Shown here one piece after another: positions 9,805 through 17,203 of a stretch of DNA of 21,475 nt. Under the pieces are notes generated by a model. The model worked only from the letters and a program-made list of their open reading frames with translations, had not been told where the DNA came from and made no database searches. Position numbers and translations under genes: made by a program. Location of the stretch: NCBI GenBank assembly GCA_036501345.1, contig DASYAN010000527.1, positions 1 to 21,475 on the forward strand. Direction: 5' to 3'. Numbering within the stretch: the stretch's first letter is position 1; every line of letters starts with the position of its first letter. Source of the DNA: DASYAN01 sp036501345. Its GTDB lineage: Bacteria; Chloroflexota; Ktedonobacteria; Ktedonobacterales; Ktedonobacteraceae.

Positions 9805-10227
9805 CAACAGCCAACACAATAAAACATGCTCTGACTCTCGCAATGGTATATCATCAGGTACCCGATCGATGAAACTAGACAGCATCAAGATAAGAAGCTG
9901 CGCGATCAATAATCACATAAGACAGAACTGGTCGTTCTCTCTCTCGCAGGTAGATCGATGGCCTTTATTTATCACAACCGCTCACTCAGGGCTGATGGTG
10001 CTCAAAGATCCCACCAATGAGCGCAAGTGAGTCCTCGCACATGTCAAATCCAACCTAAGAACTTGATGTTTAGACTAAATTCGTCTGGATCGGCCTGGTA
10101 AGACGCTTGAGCCATCTTTTAATAAAAAGGCGTGAAACCCCTTCACAGGCGTCTCGAAGCAAATTTAGTCCAAACATCAATAAGAACACAAACTGCATTT
10201 ATTATTTTTTATACGTTAAAATGCCTA
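9805..10227. other. convergent intergenic region, 423 bp
   Basis: Lies between the methylase (plus) and histidine kinase (minus) 3' ends. The left 250 bp contain no ORF or clear terminator that I can support. The right part holds the 118-bp MITE-like element at 10063-10180 with its flanking TAAGAAC copies. Confidence 0.6.
10063..10180. mobile_element. 118-bp MITE-like element with 19-bp inverted ends and 7-bp target duplication
   Basis: The left end TTGATGTTTAGACTAAATT (10063-10081) matches the reverse complement of the right end (10162-10180) at 18 of 19 bases. The heptamer TAAGAAC directly abuts both ends (10056-10062 and 10181-10187), as expected for a target-site duplication. The interior has no ORF, so the element is non-autonomous and would have been moved by a transposase encoded elsewhere. 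Family unknown. It sits between two convergent genes and damages neither. Confidence 0.82.
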
Positions 10228-11448
10228 TTACTTGTGATACAGCGGCACAGTCAAAGAAAATGTTGTCCCTTCATTCACTTCTGTATTAAAATTGAGTGTG
10301 CCTCCGTGTTGCTCAATGATCAACTTGGCAATTGAGAGCCCCAGACCATAGCCCCCCATCTTTGACTGCTGGCTATGGTTTGATTGGTAGAAGCGTTCAA
10401 AAATGTGTGGACGATCTTCAAGGGGAATGCCATAGCCTGTGTCAGCTACGATGATCTTTGCAAAATGCTCATCATGTGGGCATATCTTCACTGTCACCGT
10501 GCCTCCGGGTGGAGTAAACTTGATGGCGTTGGTCACCAGATTACTCAATACCTGCTTGATACGCTGAGGATCAACATAGAGTGGGGGAGCATGAGCAGGG
10601 ATATCAGGGCAGAGTACGACCTCGGCTTTGAGAGCTTGAGTCTGCAAACCACGCATAACCTGTCGTGCCAAACTCTGCAAATGCACTTCCTGCTGCTTGA
10701 TTTCAAATTGTCCTAGGTCTGAACGTGTCATAAACAAGATGTCTTCAACGATCGAGACCAGTTGCTGTACACCTTCCTGGGCATAGCCCAGATAGGTATG
10801 TTGCTCTTCCATTAATTCGCCCATGTGCCCTTGCAGGAGAAGATCAATAAAGCCATGGACCGAATTGAGTGGTGTGCGTAGCTCATGTGAAACCATGGAG
10901 ACAAAATTAGATCGCACCCGGTTAGCAACTTTTAATGCAGATAGATCACGAGCAGTAAATACCGTATAGACCATATCATCAACTTTTACGGGTGTCACAC
11001 TGACTGATACCTCGCAAACATGCTCAGGGTCAATACCAATCAGCAACTCTTCATTTGGAAGTGGTTTTTTCTGTTGCTGTACACGCACGAAAGGACAGCT
11101 TGATGTCCCACAGAGCACCGTCCGGTTTAGATTTTTACAGCATAAAACCCCCGAGCATTCCCGTCCCACGATTTCCTCACATGCTCCACCCAGGACTGAA
11201 ATTGCTGCAGGATTGAGATCACGCACACGAAATTGCTGGTCGAGTGTGATCACAGCATCAGAAGTAGATGCAATTATGGACTCTAGATATTGATTTTTGT
11301 GTAAAATAGCATTCGTTGCACCTGAAGGTGAATGATTCTCTACAACGTCACTCTCACCTGTCTTAGCATTTGCTTCACTTTCAGGTGCAATAGAAGACGG
11401 CATCACCTCTTGTTCTGCCGATACTGGTTTCCGAACCCGCTTCCGCAA
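10228..11448 (-). CDS. cytoplasmic PAS sensor histidine kinase
   Basis: 406 residues, no membrane segment. A PAS-like sensor (about 53-170) carries a cysteine-rich stretch with Cys98, Cys103, Cys104, Cys113 and Cys118 plus Cys90, suggesting metal or redox sensing by inference. HisKA follows with phospho-acceptor His188 in SHELRTPLNS. The HATPase domain shows the N box around Asn307 (NLVTNAIKF), DTGYG at 336-340 and GYGLGLS at 366-372. Start is TTG at 11446-11448; an in-frame stop lies just upstream, and GGGGG precedes the TTG. It begins ten bases after the response regulator stop codon on the same strand, so the two are an operon and cognate partners. Confidence 0.9.
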   Translation of the reverse strand: MRKRVRKPVSAEQEVMPSSIAPESEANAKTGESDVVENHSPSGATNAILHKNQYLESIIASTSDAVITLDQQFRVRDLNPAAISVLGGACEEIVGRECSGVLCCKNLNRTVLCGTSSCPFVRVQQQKKPLPNEELLIGIDPEHVCEVSVSVTPVKVDDMVYTVFTARDLSALKVANRVRSNFVSMVSHELRTPLNSVHGFIDLLLQGHMGELMEEQHTYLGYAQEGVQQLVSIVEDILFMTRSDLGQFEIKQQEVHLQSLARQVMRGLQTQALKAEVVLCPDIPAHAPPLYVDPQRIKQVLSNLVTNAIKFTPPGGTVTVKICPHDEHFAKIIVADTGYGIPLEDRPHIFERFYQSNHSQQSKMGGYGLGLSIAKLIIEQHGGTLNFNTEVNEGTTFSLTVPLYHK

Positions 11449-11457
11449 CCTAACCCC

Positions 11458-12138
11458 CTACTTCCCTACAAACTTATAACCTACCCCACGTACAGAAAGA
11501 ATATATTGTGGCCTATCAGGATCTGCCTCTAATTTTACGCGCAGACGACGAATATACACATCTACAATATTGCTATTATTTTCCTCATCATTCCACACCT
11601 CCGTCAATAACTGATCTCGATTGACCACCTGACCTGAGCTATCCATCAATACCCGCAAAACTTGCATTTCGGTGCGGGTCAGATTTATTGAAGTTAGGCC
11701 ATTAACCACCTTCAACTCTGCAGGGAAGAGTTCCATTTGCCCTTTACGTATACTCTGATTCCCAAACCGATTATGCTTCTTAATGCGGCGCAGCACTGCT
11801 TGTACTCGTGCGACCAGTTCTTGATGGTTATAGGGTTTACAAATATAATCGTCTGCCCCAATATTGAAACCCTGTAACTTTGCCTCGATGGTATCCTGGG
11901 CTGTCATAAATATTAGAGGAATCTCATATCCCTCTTCACGCAGCTTTGATGAAAACTCAAAACCGTTAAGATACGGCATCGTCACATCGAGAATTAGTAG
12001 ATCCGGTTCGCGCCTCTGAATCATCTGCATAGCTCCACGCGGGTTGTCGGCAGTTTCAACTTCATAGCCCTCCTTGGTGAGGACAAACTGCACCAGCGTG
12101 TTGGCAAAGTGGTCATCATCAACAACAAGAATGTACAC
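11458..12138 (-). CDS. OmpR/PhoB-family response regulator
   Basis: 226 residues: a receiver domain (1-115) with acidic pocket Asp7-Asp9, phospho-acceptor Asp51 (LILDVTMP) and conserved Lys in ICKPY near 101. A winged-helix DNA-binding domain (about 130-226) ends in VDVYIRRLRVKLEAD and SVRGVGYKF. The start is GTG at 12136-12138, preceded by AAAGGGG. It is the first gene of a two-gene operon with the PAS kinase and should be phosphorylated by it. A promoter and a 17-bp palindrome lie in the 215-bp leader. Target genes are unknown. Confidence 0.93.
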   Translation of the reverse strand: MYILVVDDDHFANTLVQFVLTKEGYEVETADNPRGAMQMIQRREPDLLILDVTMPYLNGFEFSSKLREEGYEIPLIFMTAQDTIEAKLQGFNIGADDYICKPYNHQELVARVQAVLRRIKKHNRFGNQSIRKGQMELFPAELKVVNGLTSINLTRTEMQVLRVLMDSSGQVVNRDQLLTEVWNDEENNSNIVDVYIRRLRVKLEADPDRPQYILSVRGVGYKFVGK

Positions 12139-12294
12139 AGTTTTCCCCTTTTCCTGATACCTGCCTTTCGAAATGTCTTCAAACAGGGTGATTACTGCAT
12201 TCTGACAACTTAAGCAGGCCCCCTACCTGCAACTTCAAGGACGTCATTCTGCAGCACACTGTACTCGGCGCTGAGTGTGTGGCCCTCGTGGCAT

Positions 12295-12311
12295 ATCAAT
12301 AAGCTATTGAT
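12295..12311. promoter_or_regulatory. 17-bp palindrome in the regulator leader
   Basis: ATCAATA-AGC-TATTGAT, a perfect 7-bp inverted repeat with a 3-bp centre. It lies 16-33 bases downstream of the predicted -10 of the regulator-kinase promoter, so it could be an operator for autoregulation or a short RNA hairpin at the transcript 5' end. Confidence 0.45.
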
Positions 12312-12327
12312 GAGTGATATGATTTGT

Positions 12328-12357
12328 ATGTTACACGTTGGATGCGCGAAGTGTCAA
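12328..12357 (-). promoter_or_regulatory. sigma-70 promoter for the regulator-kinase operon
   Basis: On the minus strand a consensus TTGACA (12352-12357) and TAACAT (12328-12333) are separated by 18 bp. The -35 box overlaps the mnmG stop codon (12354-12356). This would let the two-component operon be transcribed independently of mnmG. Confidence 0.6.
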
Positions 12358-14408
12358 GATGAGGCCTTTATTGCGCGTTGCTTTTCCAGGAAGATCATTA
12401 GAATGGCGACATCTGCAGGCGTTACCCCTTCTACTCTTGAAGCCTGACCCACTGTACGCGGTTGTGTTCGCATCAATTTCTGCCTGGACTCCGTACGCAA
12501 GTGTGGAATTGCCTGGTAATCGATCACATTGGGAATACGCATCTCTTCTAGCCGCTGTGTACGATGCACGAGCTGTTCCTGTTTACGAATATAGCTCTCG
12601 TACTTTACCTGTAGCTCAACTTCTTCTGCTGTCTCTTCCGGCAGCATTGGCAATAAATGAGGCGGATTATTCTCAGCAGTTTCCCGAATGCGATCTTGCT
12701 CGATCCTTTGAGCCAGTTGGGCAATCTGGGGATAGTGTACCTCTGGCCTCCGCAATAGCTCGCGAGCCGAGAACATCTGCCCTAGTGGATTGATACCAAC
12801 CTCCTGAGCGCAAGCCTCCACCAGACGCGAGGACGTAAAAGTCACACGATCTAATTGTGTAAGCGTCTGCTGAATAGCCTCGCGTTTGAGAACGACTTGC
12901 TCATAGCGTGTCTCATCAATCAAGCCAAACCTGTATGCATAGTCGCTCAGACGCAGATCTGCGCTATCAGGTCGTAATAGCAGGCGATGTTCAGCCCGTG
13001 AGGTATGCAAGCGATAAGGCTCACTCATAGAACGTGTCACCAAGTCATCTATGAGTACGCCAATATACGCCTCGTGGCGTCCCAACACAAAGCCCTCCTC
13101 GCCACGCACGGACAGAGCTGCATTGATACCAGCCATCATCCCCTGCGCAGCGGCCTCCTCATACCCAGATGTCCCATTAATCTGGCCTGCGAGGAAAAGA
13201 CCAGTCACAGCTTTGGTCTGCAAGGTCGACAGGAGTTGTTCGGGGGGAATATAGTCATACTCAACGGCGTAGCCAACGCGCATCATCTCTGCACGCTCCA
13301 GTCCTGGAATACTACGCAGCATTGCCAGTTGCACATCTTCCGGCAGGCTGGTATTCATTCCCTGCACATAGACTTCGCCAGTACGCCAGCCCTCTGGCTC
13401 TAGAAAGACTTGATGGGCTGTCTTGTTAGCAAAACGTACGATTTTATCCTCGATCGAGGGACAGTAACGTGGACCAATACCTTCAATAATACCAGTATAA
13501 AGAGGTGAACGGTGCAGGTTATCCCGAATGATCTGGTGGGTACGCTCGCTTGTTCGCACCAGATAACAGGGAAGTTGCGGACGCCAGCCAGACAAGTCCT
13601 CATCCGTTACAGGATAGATAGGATTTGGGCGACCACCCGGGAGCTGGATATCTTCATGTGCAGATACATCCCTGGAAAAGTAGTATGGGACACGACTGCC
13701 CGGTTGTAGCTCTGTCTTGCTAAAATCAATTGTGCGAGCATCGATACGAGGTGGCGTTCCGGTCTTAAAACGCCGTACTTCCAGTCCCAGATCCTGCAGC
13801 GAAGTGGAAATACCGAGTGCTGGACCTTCACCTGCACGTCCGCCAGGCTGGGTTTTCTCACCCACCACTAGACGTCCATTGATAAAGGTACCTGTCGTCA
13901 TTACCACAGCTTTGGCCTCGTAGTGCCACCCATTATTAGTGACCACACCAGTAATCACTGGGCGGCCATCGGCTCCCATTTCATGCAGCAAGTGGGTGAT
14001 CGTTGCCTGCTTCAGCTCCAGATTTGGTTGGCTTTCCAATACAAACTTCATCGCTAGACGATAGGCCTGCTTATCGCATTGGGCACGCAATGCCTGTACT
14101 GCTGGCCCTTTGCTCGTATTGAGCAAGCGAACCTGGATAAATGTGCGATCAGTATTGCGGCCAATCTCGCCGCCTAGCGCATCGATCTCTTTAATCAGAT
14201 GACCCTTGGCGGGTCCACCCATAGATGGATTGCAGGGCATCAAAGCCACACTATCCAGATTCATCGTCAATAGGAGGGTTTTACGCCCCATACGCGCACA
14301 GGCCAGAGCCGCTTCGCAGCCAGCATGCCCAGCACCAACAACAATAACTTCGTATGTTCCCCGCAGAAGCTGTGCGGGAAGAATATTTTTTTCGAGGCTG
14401 TTACTCAT
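12354..14408 (-). CDS. mnmG: tRNA uridine-5-carboxymethylaminomethyl modification enzyme MnmG (GidA)
   Basis: 684 residues, somewhat longer than the usual 620-630. FAD-binding GAGHAGCEAA at 25-34, the conserved CNPSMGGPAKGHL block with Cys59, and a second conserved cysteine in QLPCYLVRTSERTH identify MnmG. The ending GVTPADVAILMIFLEKQ is also typical. With MnmE it forms the cmnm5 group at wobble U34 of tRNAs reading split boxes and Leu UUA/UUG, in the cytoplasm. The extra length comes from a short N-terminal extension and a spacer near DIQLPGGRPNPIYPV. ATG at 14406-14408 has only a weak upstream CAGG. It is divergent from tRNA-Leu(UAA), one of its expected substrates. Confidence 0.96.
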   Translation of the reverse strand: MSNSLEKNILPAQLLRGTYEVIVVGAGHAGCEAALACARMGRKTLLLTMNLDSVALMPCNPSMGGPAKGHLIKEIDALGGEIGRNTDRTFIQVRLLNTSKGPAVQALRAQCDKQAYRLAMKFVLESQPNLELKQATITHLLHEMGADGRPVITGVVTNNGWHYEAKAVVMTTGTFINGRLVVGEKTQPGGRAGEGPALGISTSLQDLGLEVRRFKTGTPPRIDARTIDFSKTELQPGSRVPYYFSRDVSAHEDIQLPGGRPNPIYPVTDEDLSGWRPQLPCYLVRTSERTHQIIRDNLHRSPLYTGIIEGIGPRYCPSIEDKIVRFANKTAHQVFLEPEGWRTGEVYVQGMNTSLPEDVQLAMLRSIPGLERAEMMRVGYAVEYDYIPPEQLLSTLQTKAVTGLFLAGQINGTSGYEEAAAQGMMAGINAALSVRGEEGFVLGRHEAYIGVLIDDLVTRSMSEPYRLHTSRAEHRLLLRPDSADLRLSDYAYRFGLIDETRYEQVVLKREAIQQTLTQLDRVTFTSSRLVEACAQEVGINPLGQMFSARELLRRPEVHYPQIAQLAQRIEQDRIRETAENNPPHLLPMLPEETAEEVELQVKYESYIRKQEQLVHRTQRLEEMRIPNVIDYQAIPHLRTESRQKLMRTQPRTVGQASRVEGVTPADVAILMIFLEKQRAIKASS

Positions 14409-14454
14409 TGCTTTGTACCTGCTTGGTTCCTTATCTTGGTTACTTACTACTCAT

Positions 14455-14483
14455 AGTATGGCGCAGATGCCCATCATCGTCAA
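14455..14483 (-). promoter_or_regulatory. mnmG promoter
   Basis: Minus-strand TTGACG (14478-14483), 17-bp spacer and CATACT (14455-14460), giving a leader of about 40 bases before the mnmG ATG. Confidence 0.55.
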
Positions 14484-14605
14484 TATTTAGTGGTCACAGG
14501 TAGTATTTTTCGCCTTGTAGGGGAAAATCATCCAAACTGCACGTCTTCTCATGTAAGGATTTGGAGAAACATTTTAGGAAGGCAGAAAATGGCGGGTCAA
14601 ATGGA

Positions 14606-14634
14606 TTGACGAATATGCTCAGGCATGATACTAT
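14606..14634 (+). promoter_or_regulatory. tRNA-Leu promoter
   Basis: TTGACG (14606-14611), exactly 17 bp, then TACTAT (14629-14634) preceded by TGA as an extended -10. The tRNA begins 18 bases after the -10, which is right for a stable-RNA transcript with a short 5' leader. Confidence 0.72.
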
Positions 14635-14652
14635 CATCACGCGATACCACAT

Positions 14653-14735
14653 GGGGCGATGACGAAATGGTAGACGTTGAAGACTTAAAATCTTCTGGCC
14701 GAAAGGCCGTGAGGGTTCGAGTCCCTCTCGCCCCA
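14653..14735 (+). tRNA. tRNA-Leu (anticodon UAA)
   Basis: 83-nt class II tRNA. Acceptor stem GGGGCGA pairs perfectly with TCGCCCC (14728-14734), with discriminator A as expected for leucine. Anticodon stem GAAGA/TCTTC (14679-14683, 14691-14695) encloses CTTAAAA with anticodon TAA at 14686-14688. The long variable arm is GGCC-GAAA-GGCC and the T arm GAGGG-TTCGAGT-CCCTC. CCA is not encoded. It reads codon UUA and probably UUG after U34 modification. Confidence 0.96.
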
Positions 14736-14765
14736 TCCTTCCTCCAAGGTTTCTAAGCGTGCAGC

Positions 14766-15120
14766 TGCGTTCCACAAGAGCGGTGTGAACTCGTTGGCAA
14801 TGCTTGCCTGCACGCCTTTGCCATGCTGCTACTGTCCGCTCATCGAGCCCAAACGCATGGACAATGGCTTGAAGTGGACATCCATAGGCAAGCAGCATCA
14901 CAACAAGTCCTACCTTCTCCTCATCTGTACGCAGCCCTTCATGTATGGTGCCTTTTCTTGCACTAAATGTCTTCCCGCAGCTATGACACTTGTAACGAGG
15001 TCGTTTGCGACCGTGAATGCTGATATTGCCTGCCCCGATTTGGCCTCTTGCGGAACACGACTCGTTCGGGCAAAATTGAAGGGACGCGTCTACCGGCTCT
15101 TTGTTTGTTTGCATACGCAA
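14766..15120 (-). pseudogene. IS1-like transposase N-terminal fragment
   Basis: About 118 residues of a transposase N-terminus. A zinc ribbon is formed by FCPNESCSARGQ and YKCHSCGKTF (CxxxxC and CxxC). A helix-turn-helix segment CPLQAIVHAFGLDERTVAAW follows, as in InsA-like/IS1-family proteins. Recognisable homology stops near 14766. Beyond that the frame continues through the antisense of tRNA-Leu, which is meaningless read-through, so the catalytic half is missing. The fragment ends about 30 bp from the tRNA 3' end, and its other edge abuts a broken kinase gene. It is a decayed insertion remnant. Inverted ends were not identified. Confidence 0.72.
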
Positions 15121-15155
15121 AGCATGCCAACGGACGCTTGTTCACCAATTAGTGG

Positions 15156-15504
15156 GGAGCTACCAGGTCCTTATCAACCTGCTCAATAATGCGATAAAGT
15201 ATTCTCCTCACGCCGATAAAGTGATCGTCCGCGCCTCCAGAGATTAGGAAAATGTGGTCGTGGCGTGGCAGTACAGGACTTTGGCATAGGGATTGCGGAA
15301 GTACACCAGCAAAAAATCTTCGAGCGCTTTTACCAGATTGCTGATCTAGAAGAAAGAACCTATCCCGGGCTGGGTATTGGCTTGCATCTTTCCAGCGAGA
15401 TTATCAAGCGACACGGTGGCAGAATAGGGGTAGTGAGTAGAAAAGGAGAAGGCTCCACTTTTTCCTTTGCCTTACTTCTGCCAAAGAACAACGGAGCTTC
15501 TTAA
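15156..15504 (+). pseudogene. histidine kinase C-terminal fragment, stop plus frameshift
   Basis: Only the HATPase domain survives. The N box QVLINLLNNAIKYSP is read in one frame from about 15164. That frame hits TAG at 15245-15247, and the coding then shifts by -1 near 15261-15264. It resumes as VAVQDFGIGIAEVHQQKIFE, and a glycine-rich lid follows (GLGIGLHLSS, HGG, GSTFSFALLLP) to the TAA at 15502-15504. PAS/HisKA parts are absent: the upstream edge meets the IS1-like fragment. It lies just before a response regulator on the same strand, so this was probably a kinase-regulator pair. It is non-functional as it stands. Confidence 0.82.
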
Positions 15505-15532
15505 AGCTTTTGGTGAAGGAGATTGCTTGATT

Positions 15533-16237
15533 ATGCAGAATAGAGCAAAAAAAAACGCCAGTGCAAAATAACCGTCTCACTGAGCGTGAAAGGTAGCCAT
15601 GATTTGAGCTTGATAAGACGGCAACTTTGCCCCGACAGAAAAAAAATACTGATCGTTGATGATGAATTAGACATTCTCCAAGTCCTCAAAGTGATATTGG
15701 AAGAGGAAGGATATGAGGTTGAAGCCACGGATAAAGGCGAGCAGGTGGAAAGGCTCCCGATGGACGACTTACCAGACCTCATTTTACTTGATGTTTTACT
15801 CTCAGGCAAGGATGGTCGAGAAATTGTCAAATGTCTGAAGGCTCGGCAAGAGACAAGAAGCATTCCCATTGTGATGATTTCTGCCCATCCAGATGCTAGA
15901 GAAACGGCCCTCGCATGTGGGGCGAATGCCTTTTTAGCAAAGCCGTTTGACTCACCATTCGCGGATTACAAAAGAGGTAACATCAAATTTCAGAGGCAAT
16001 AGGTACAACAGCACAAAGATTTTATCCGTTAGTAGACCCATATCCGGCTTTTGATGCTCTCGTGAGCCAACAATGTCAGGCGTTTCCGCGAGAGACGCCA
16101 CTTTTCGGCGCATGTATTGAGTTTTTTGCCATCTGAAATATGACCATAATTTTATTATTACCACCCAGAATCCGCGAATGGTGAGGTTTGAGATAGATGA
16201 TTTATTAGACAAAGTAGCGCAGTATTGCCAGTTGTGA
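15533..16237 (+). pseudogene. single-domain response regulator interrupted by a MITE
   Basis: Receiver domain: ILIVDDELDILQVL, phospho-acceptor Asp in LILLDVLLSGKDG, conserved PIVMISAH and AKPF. Reading breaks at 15951 where the 235-bp element begins, giving an aberrant tail ending at 16002. Joining 15950 to 16192 (removing the element and one GTTTGA) restores AKPFEIDDLLDKVAQYCQL and a TGA at 16235-16237, an ordinary receiver ending. The intact form has no output domain. Translation may start at GTG 15586. A better ATG (15533) with AAGGAG at 15516-15521 is out of frame across a run of nine A (15547-15555), so there may be a second lesion. It followed the broken kinase as its partner. Confidence 0.85.
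15951..16185. mobile_element. 235-bp MITE with perfect 17-bp inverted ends and 6-bp target duplication
   Basis: CTCACCATTCGCGGATT (15951-15967) is exactly repeated in inverted orientation at 16169-16185. GTTTGA abuts both ends (15945-15950 and 16186-16191). No convincing ORF lies inside, so it is non-autonomous. A shared ATTTCAGA occurs near each end inside the repeats. The host gene reads correctly when the element is removed, which proves the boundaries. Family is not established; a 6-bp duplication would fit some IS4-superfamily groups. Confidence 0.92.
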
Positions 16238-16949
16238 ACTACAGTAAGGAACTGGATTTGTCTCACTTGTTTTCATAGCCCATCAAATGACCAGAGAAAG
16301 TGAACTCTATCAATCGGGATCAAGACAGGATGTTGATCTGACGAAGCTGGCAGGTATTATTAAGCAACAACTGCAAACGAGACTAGATAGAGGAAGAGAG
16401 AAAGTTAGGGAAAGGATAGCTTGGTAGACAATAGGACCTATTATAGAATATAAGTGAATTATAGAAAATAATGCGTATTTTGGAAATCTTAGAAGTTTAA
16501 TGAAAATATCATATAAAAGTATTACTAGTATTTATAGAAAAGATACAGCTTTTTGAAAATTATGGACAATATGATGTTTAGACTAGTTTAACTTTGAACA
16601 GTCTATAGAGGGAAAATATACTCTATTGCAAAATAGCACTCCAGCAGTTTCGCATACAATTAGTATGAATTTAGTCTAAACGTTAATGAAAGGGTGAAAA
16701 ATAAATATCTTAATGTTAAGAGAGTATAAGATCTTGATGCAATAGCTATTCAAAAAAAAGCTTTATGGACAATTAAAAGGTAAAAAATCATGTAATTGCG
16801 TTGCCAATCTCAATCATTAGTATGCCTCTGCACTCTCTCACATCGGCACTCTTGCCAATCAAGAGCAGATCGACACCACTCTTACACTCTCTCGTTTGAT
16901 GTCCTCACAAAATCTTCTGTGCTCAACACGTAGGAGAGCAGATGAAGCC
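16238..16949. other. AT-rich decayed region, about 710 bp
   Basis: No gene is supported. A 46-residue ORF at 16287-16427 (starting MTRESELYQS) has no ribosome site and no recognised match, and could be the tail of a lost gene. From 16430 the sequence is strongly AT-rich with stops in all frames. It contains the diverged MITE-like pair at 16571-16686. Confidence 0.5.
16571..16686. mobile_element. diverged relative of the 118-bp MITE-like element
   Basis: The left end ATGATGTTTAGACTAGTTT (from 16571) and the reverse complement of the right end, TTAACGTTTAGACTAAATT (16668-16686), share GTTTAGACTA with both ends of the element at 10063-10180. Length is nearly the same (116 bp). The interior is not obviously similar and no target duplication is visible, so this is an older or independently decayed copy. 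Confidence 0.5.
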
Positions 16950-16972
16950 CCCTGAGAAGACAGCTCACCTAG

Positions 16973-17036
16973 TGAAGAGACTTAAAATCTTCCGGCTGAA
17001 AGGTCGTGAAGGTTCGAGTCCCTCTCATCCCATCCC
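16973..17036 (+). pseudogene. degenerate 3' part of tRNA-Leu(UAA)
   Basis: Matches the anticodon arm through 3' flank of the intact tRNA (14678-14738) with six substitutions, all transitions, and a 2-base insertion in the anticodon stem. The T loop TTCGAGT and CCCATCC are kept. The 5' half has no recognisable D arm, although GATGA at about 16941-16945 could pair in part with TCATCCC. A mismatch in the T stem and the enlarged anticodon loop argue that it is not functional. It is either a decayed tRNA duplicate or an old integration-site duplicate. Confidence 0.75.
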
Positions 17037-17203
17037 TTTGATATGGTCCTGTTTCAAACACGCTTTTTTGAAGTCTGGAATAAATTGTGATACACTATTG
17101 TTGTCAGCTAAGCTGGCGTCACATATTGCTGCATTACTTGTGTGAGAATATGATTTCACTGGCGGCAATAGGTCTATTGACATCAGCATTGGAGAGAACT
17201 ATT

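Noticed and set aside
12254..12285. Possible hairpin CACAC/GTGTG downstream of mnmG as a terminator
   Set aside because: Weak stem, no T-run, and far from the mnmG stop codon.
14494..14765. Continuation of the minus-strand transposase ORF (RMGREGLEPSRPFGQKILSL and beyond)
   Set aside because: This is translation of the antisense strand of tRNA-Leu, a well-known artefact; only the part right of about 14766 is transposase-derived.
16287..16427. 46-residue plus-strand ORF
   Set aside because: No ribosome site, no recognised family, in a decayed AT-rich region.
16942..17145. 67-residue plus-strand ORF
   Set aside because: It translates the degenerate tRNA fragment (LKIFRLKGREGSSPS) and has no independent support.
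17087..17203. Upstream extension of the RRM protein to GTG 17087
   Set aside because: The extension is not RRM-like; TTG 17204 has a good ribosome site and matches the family N-terminus.
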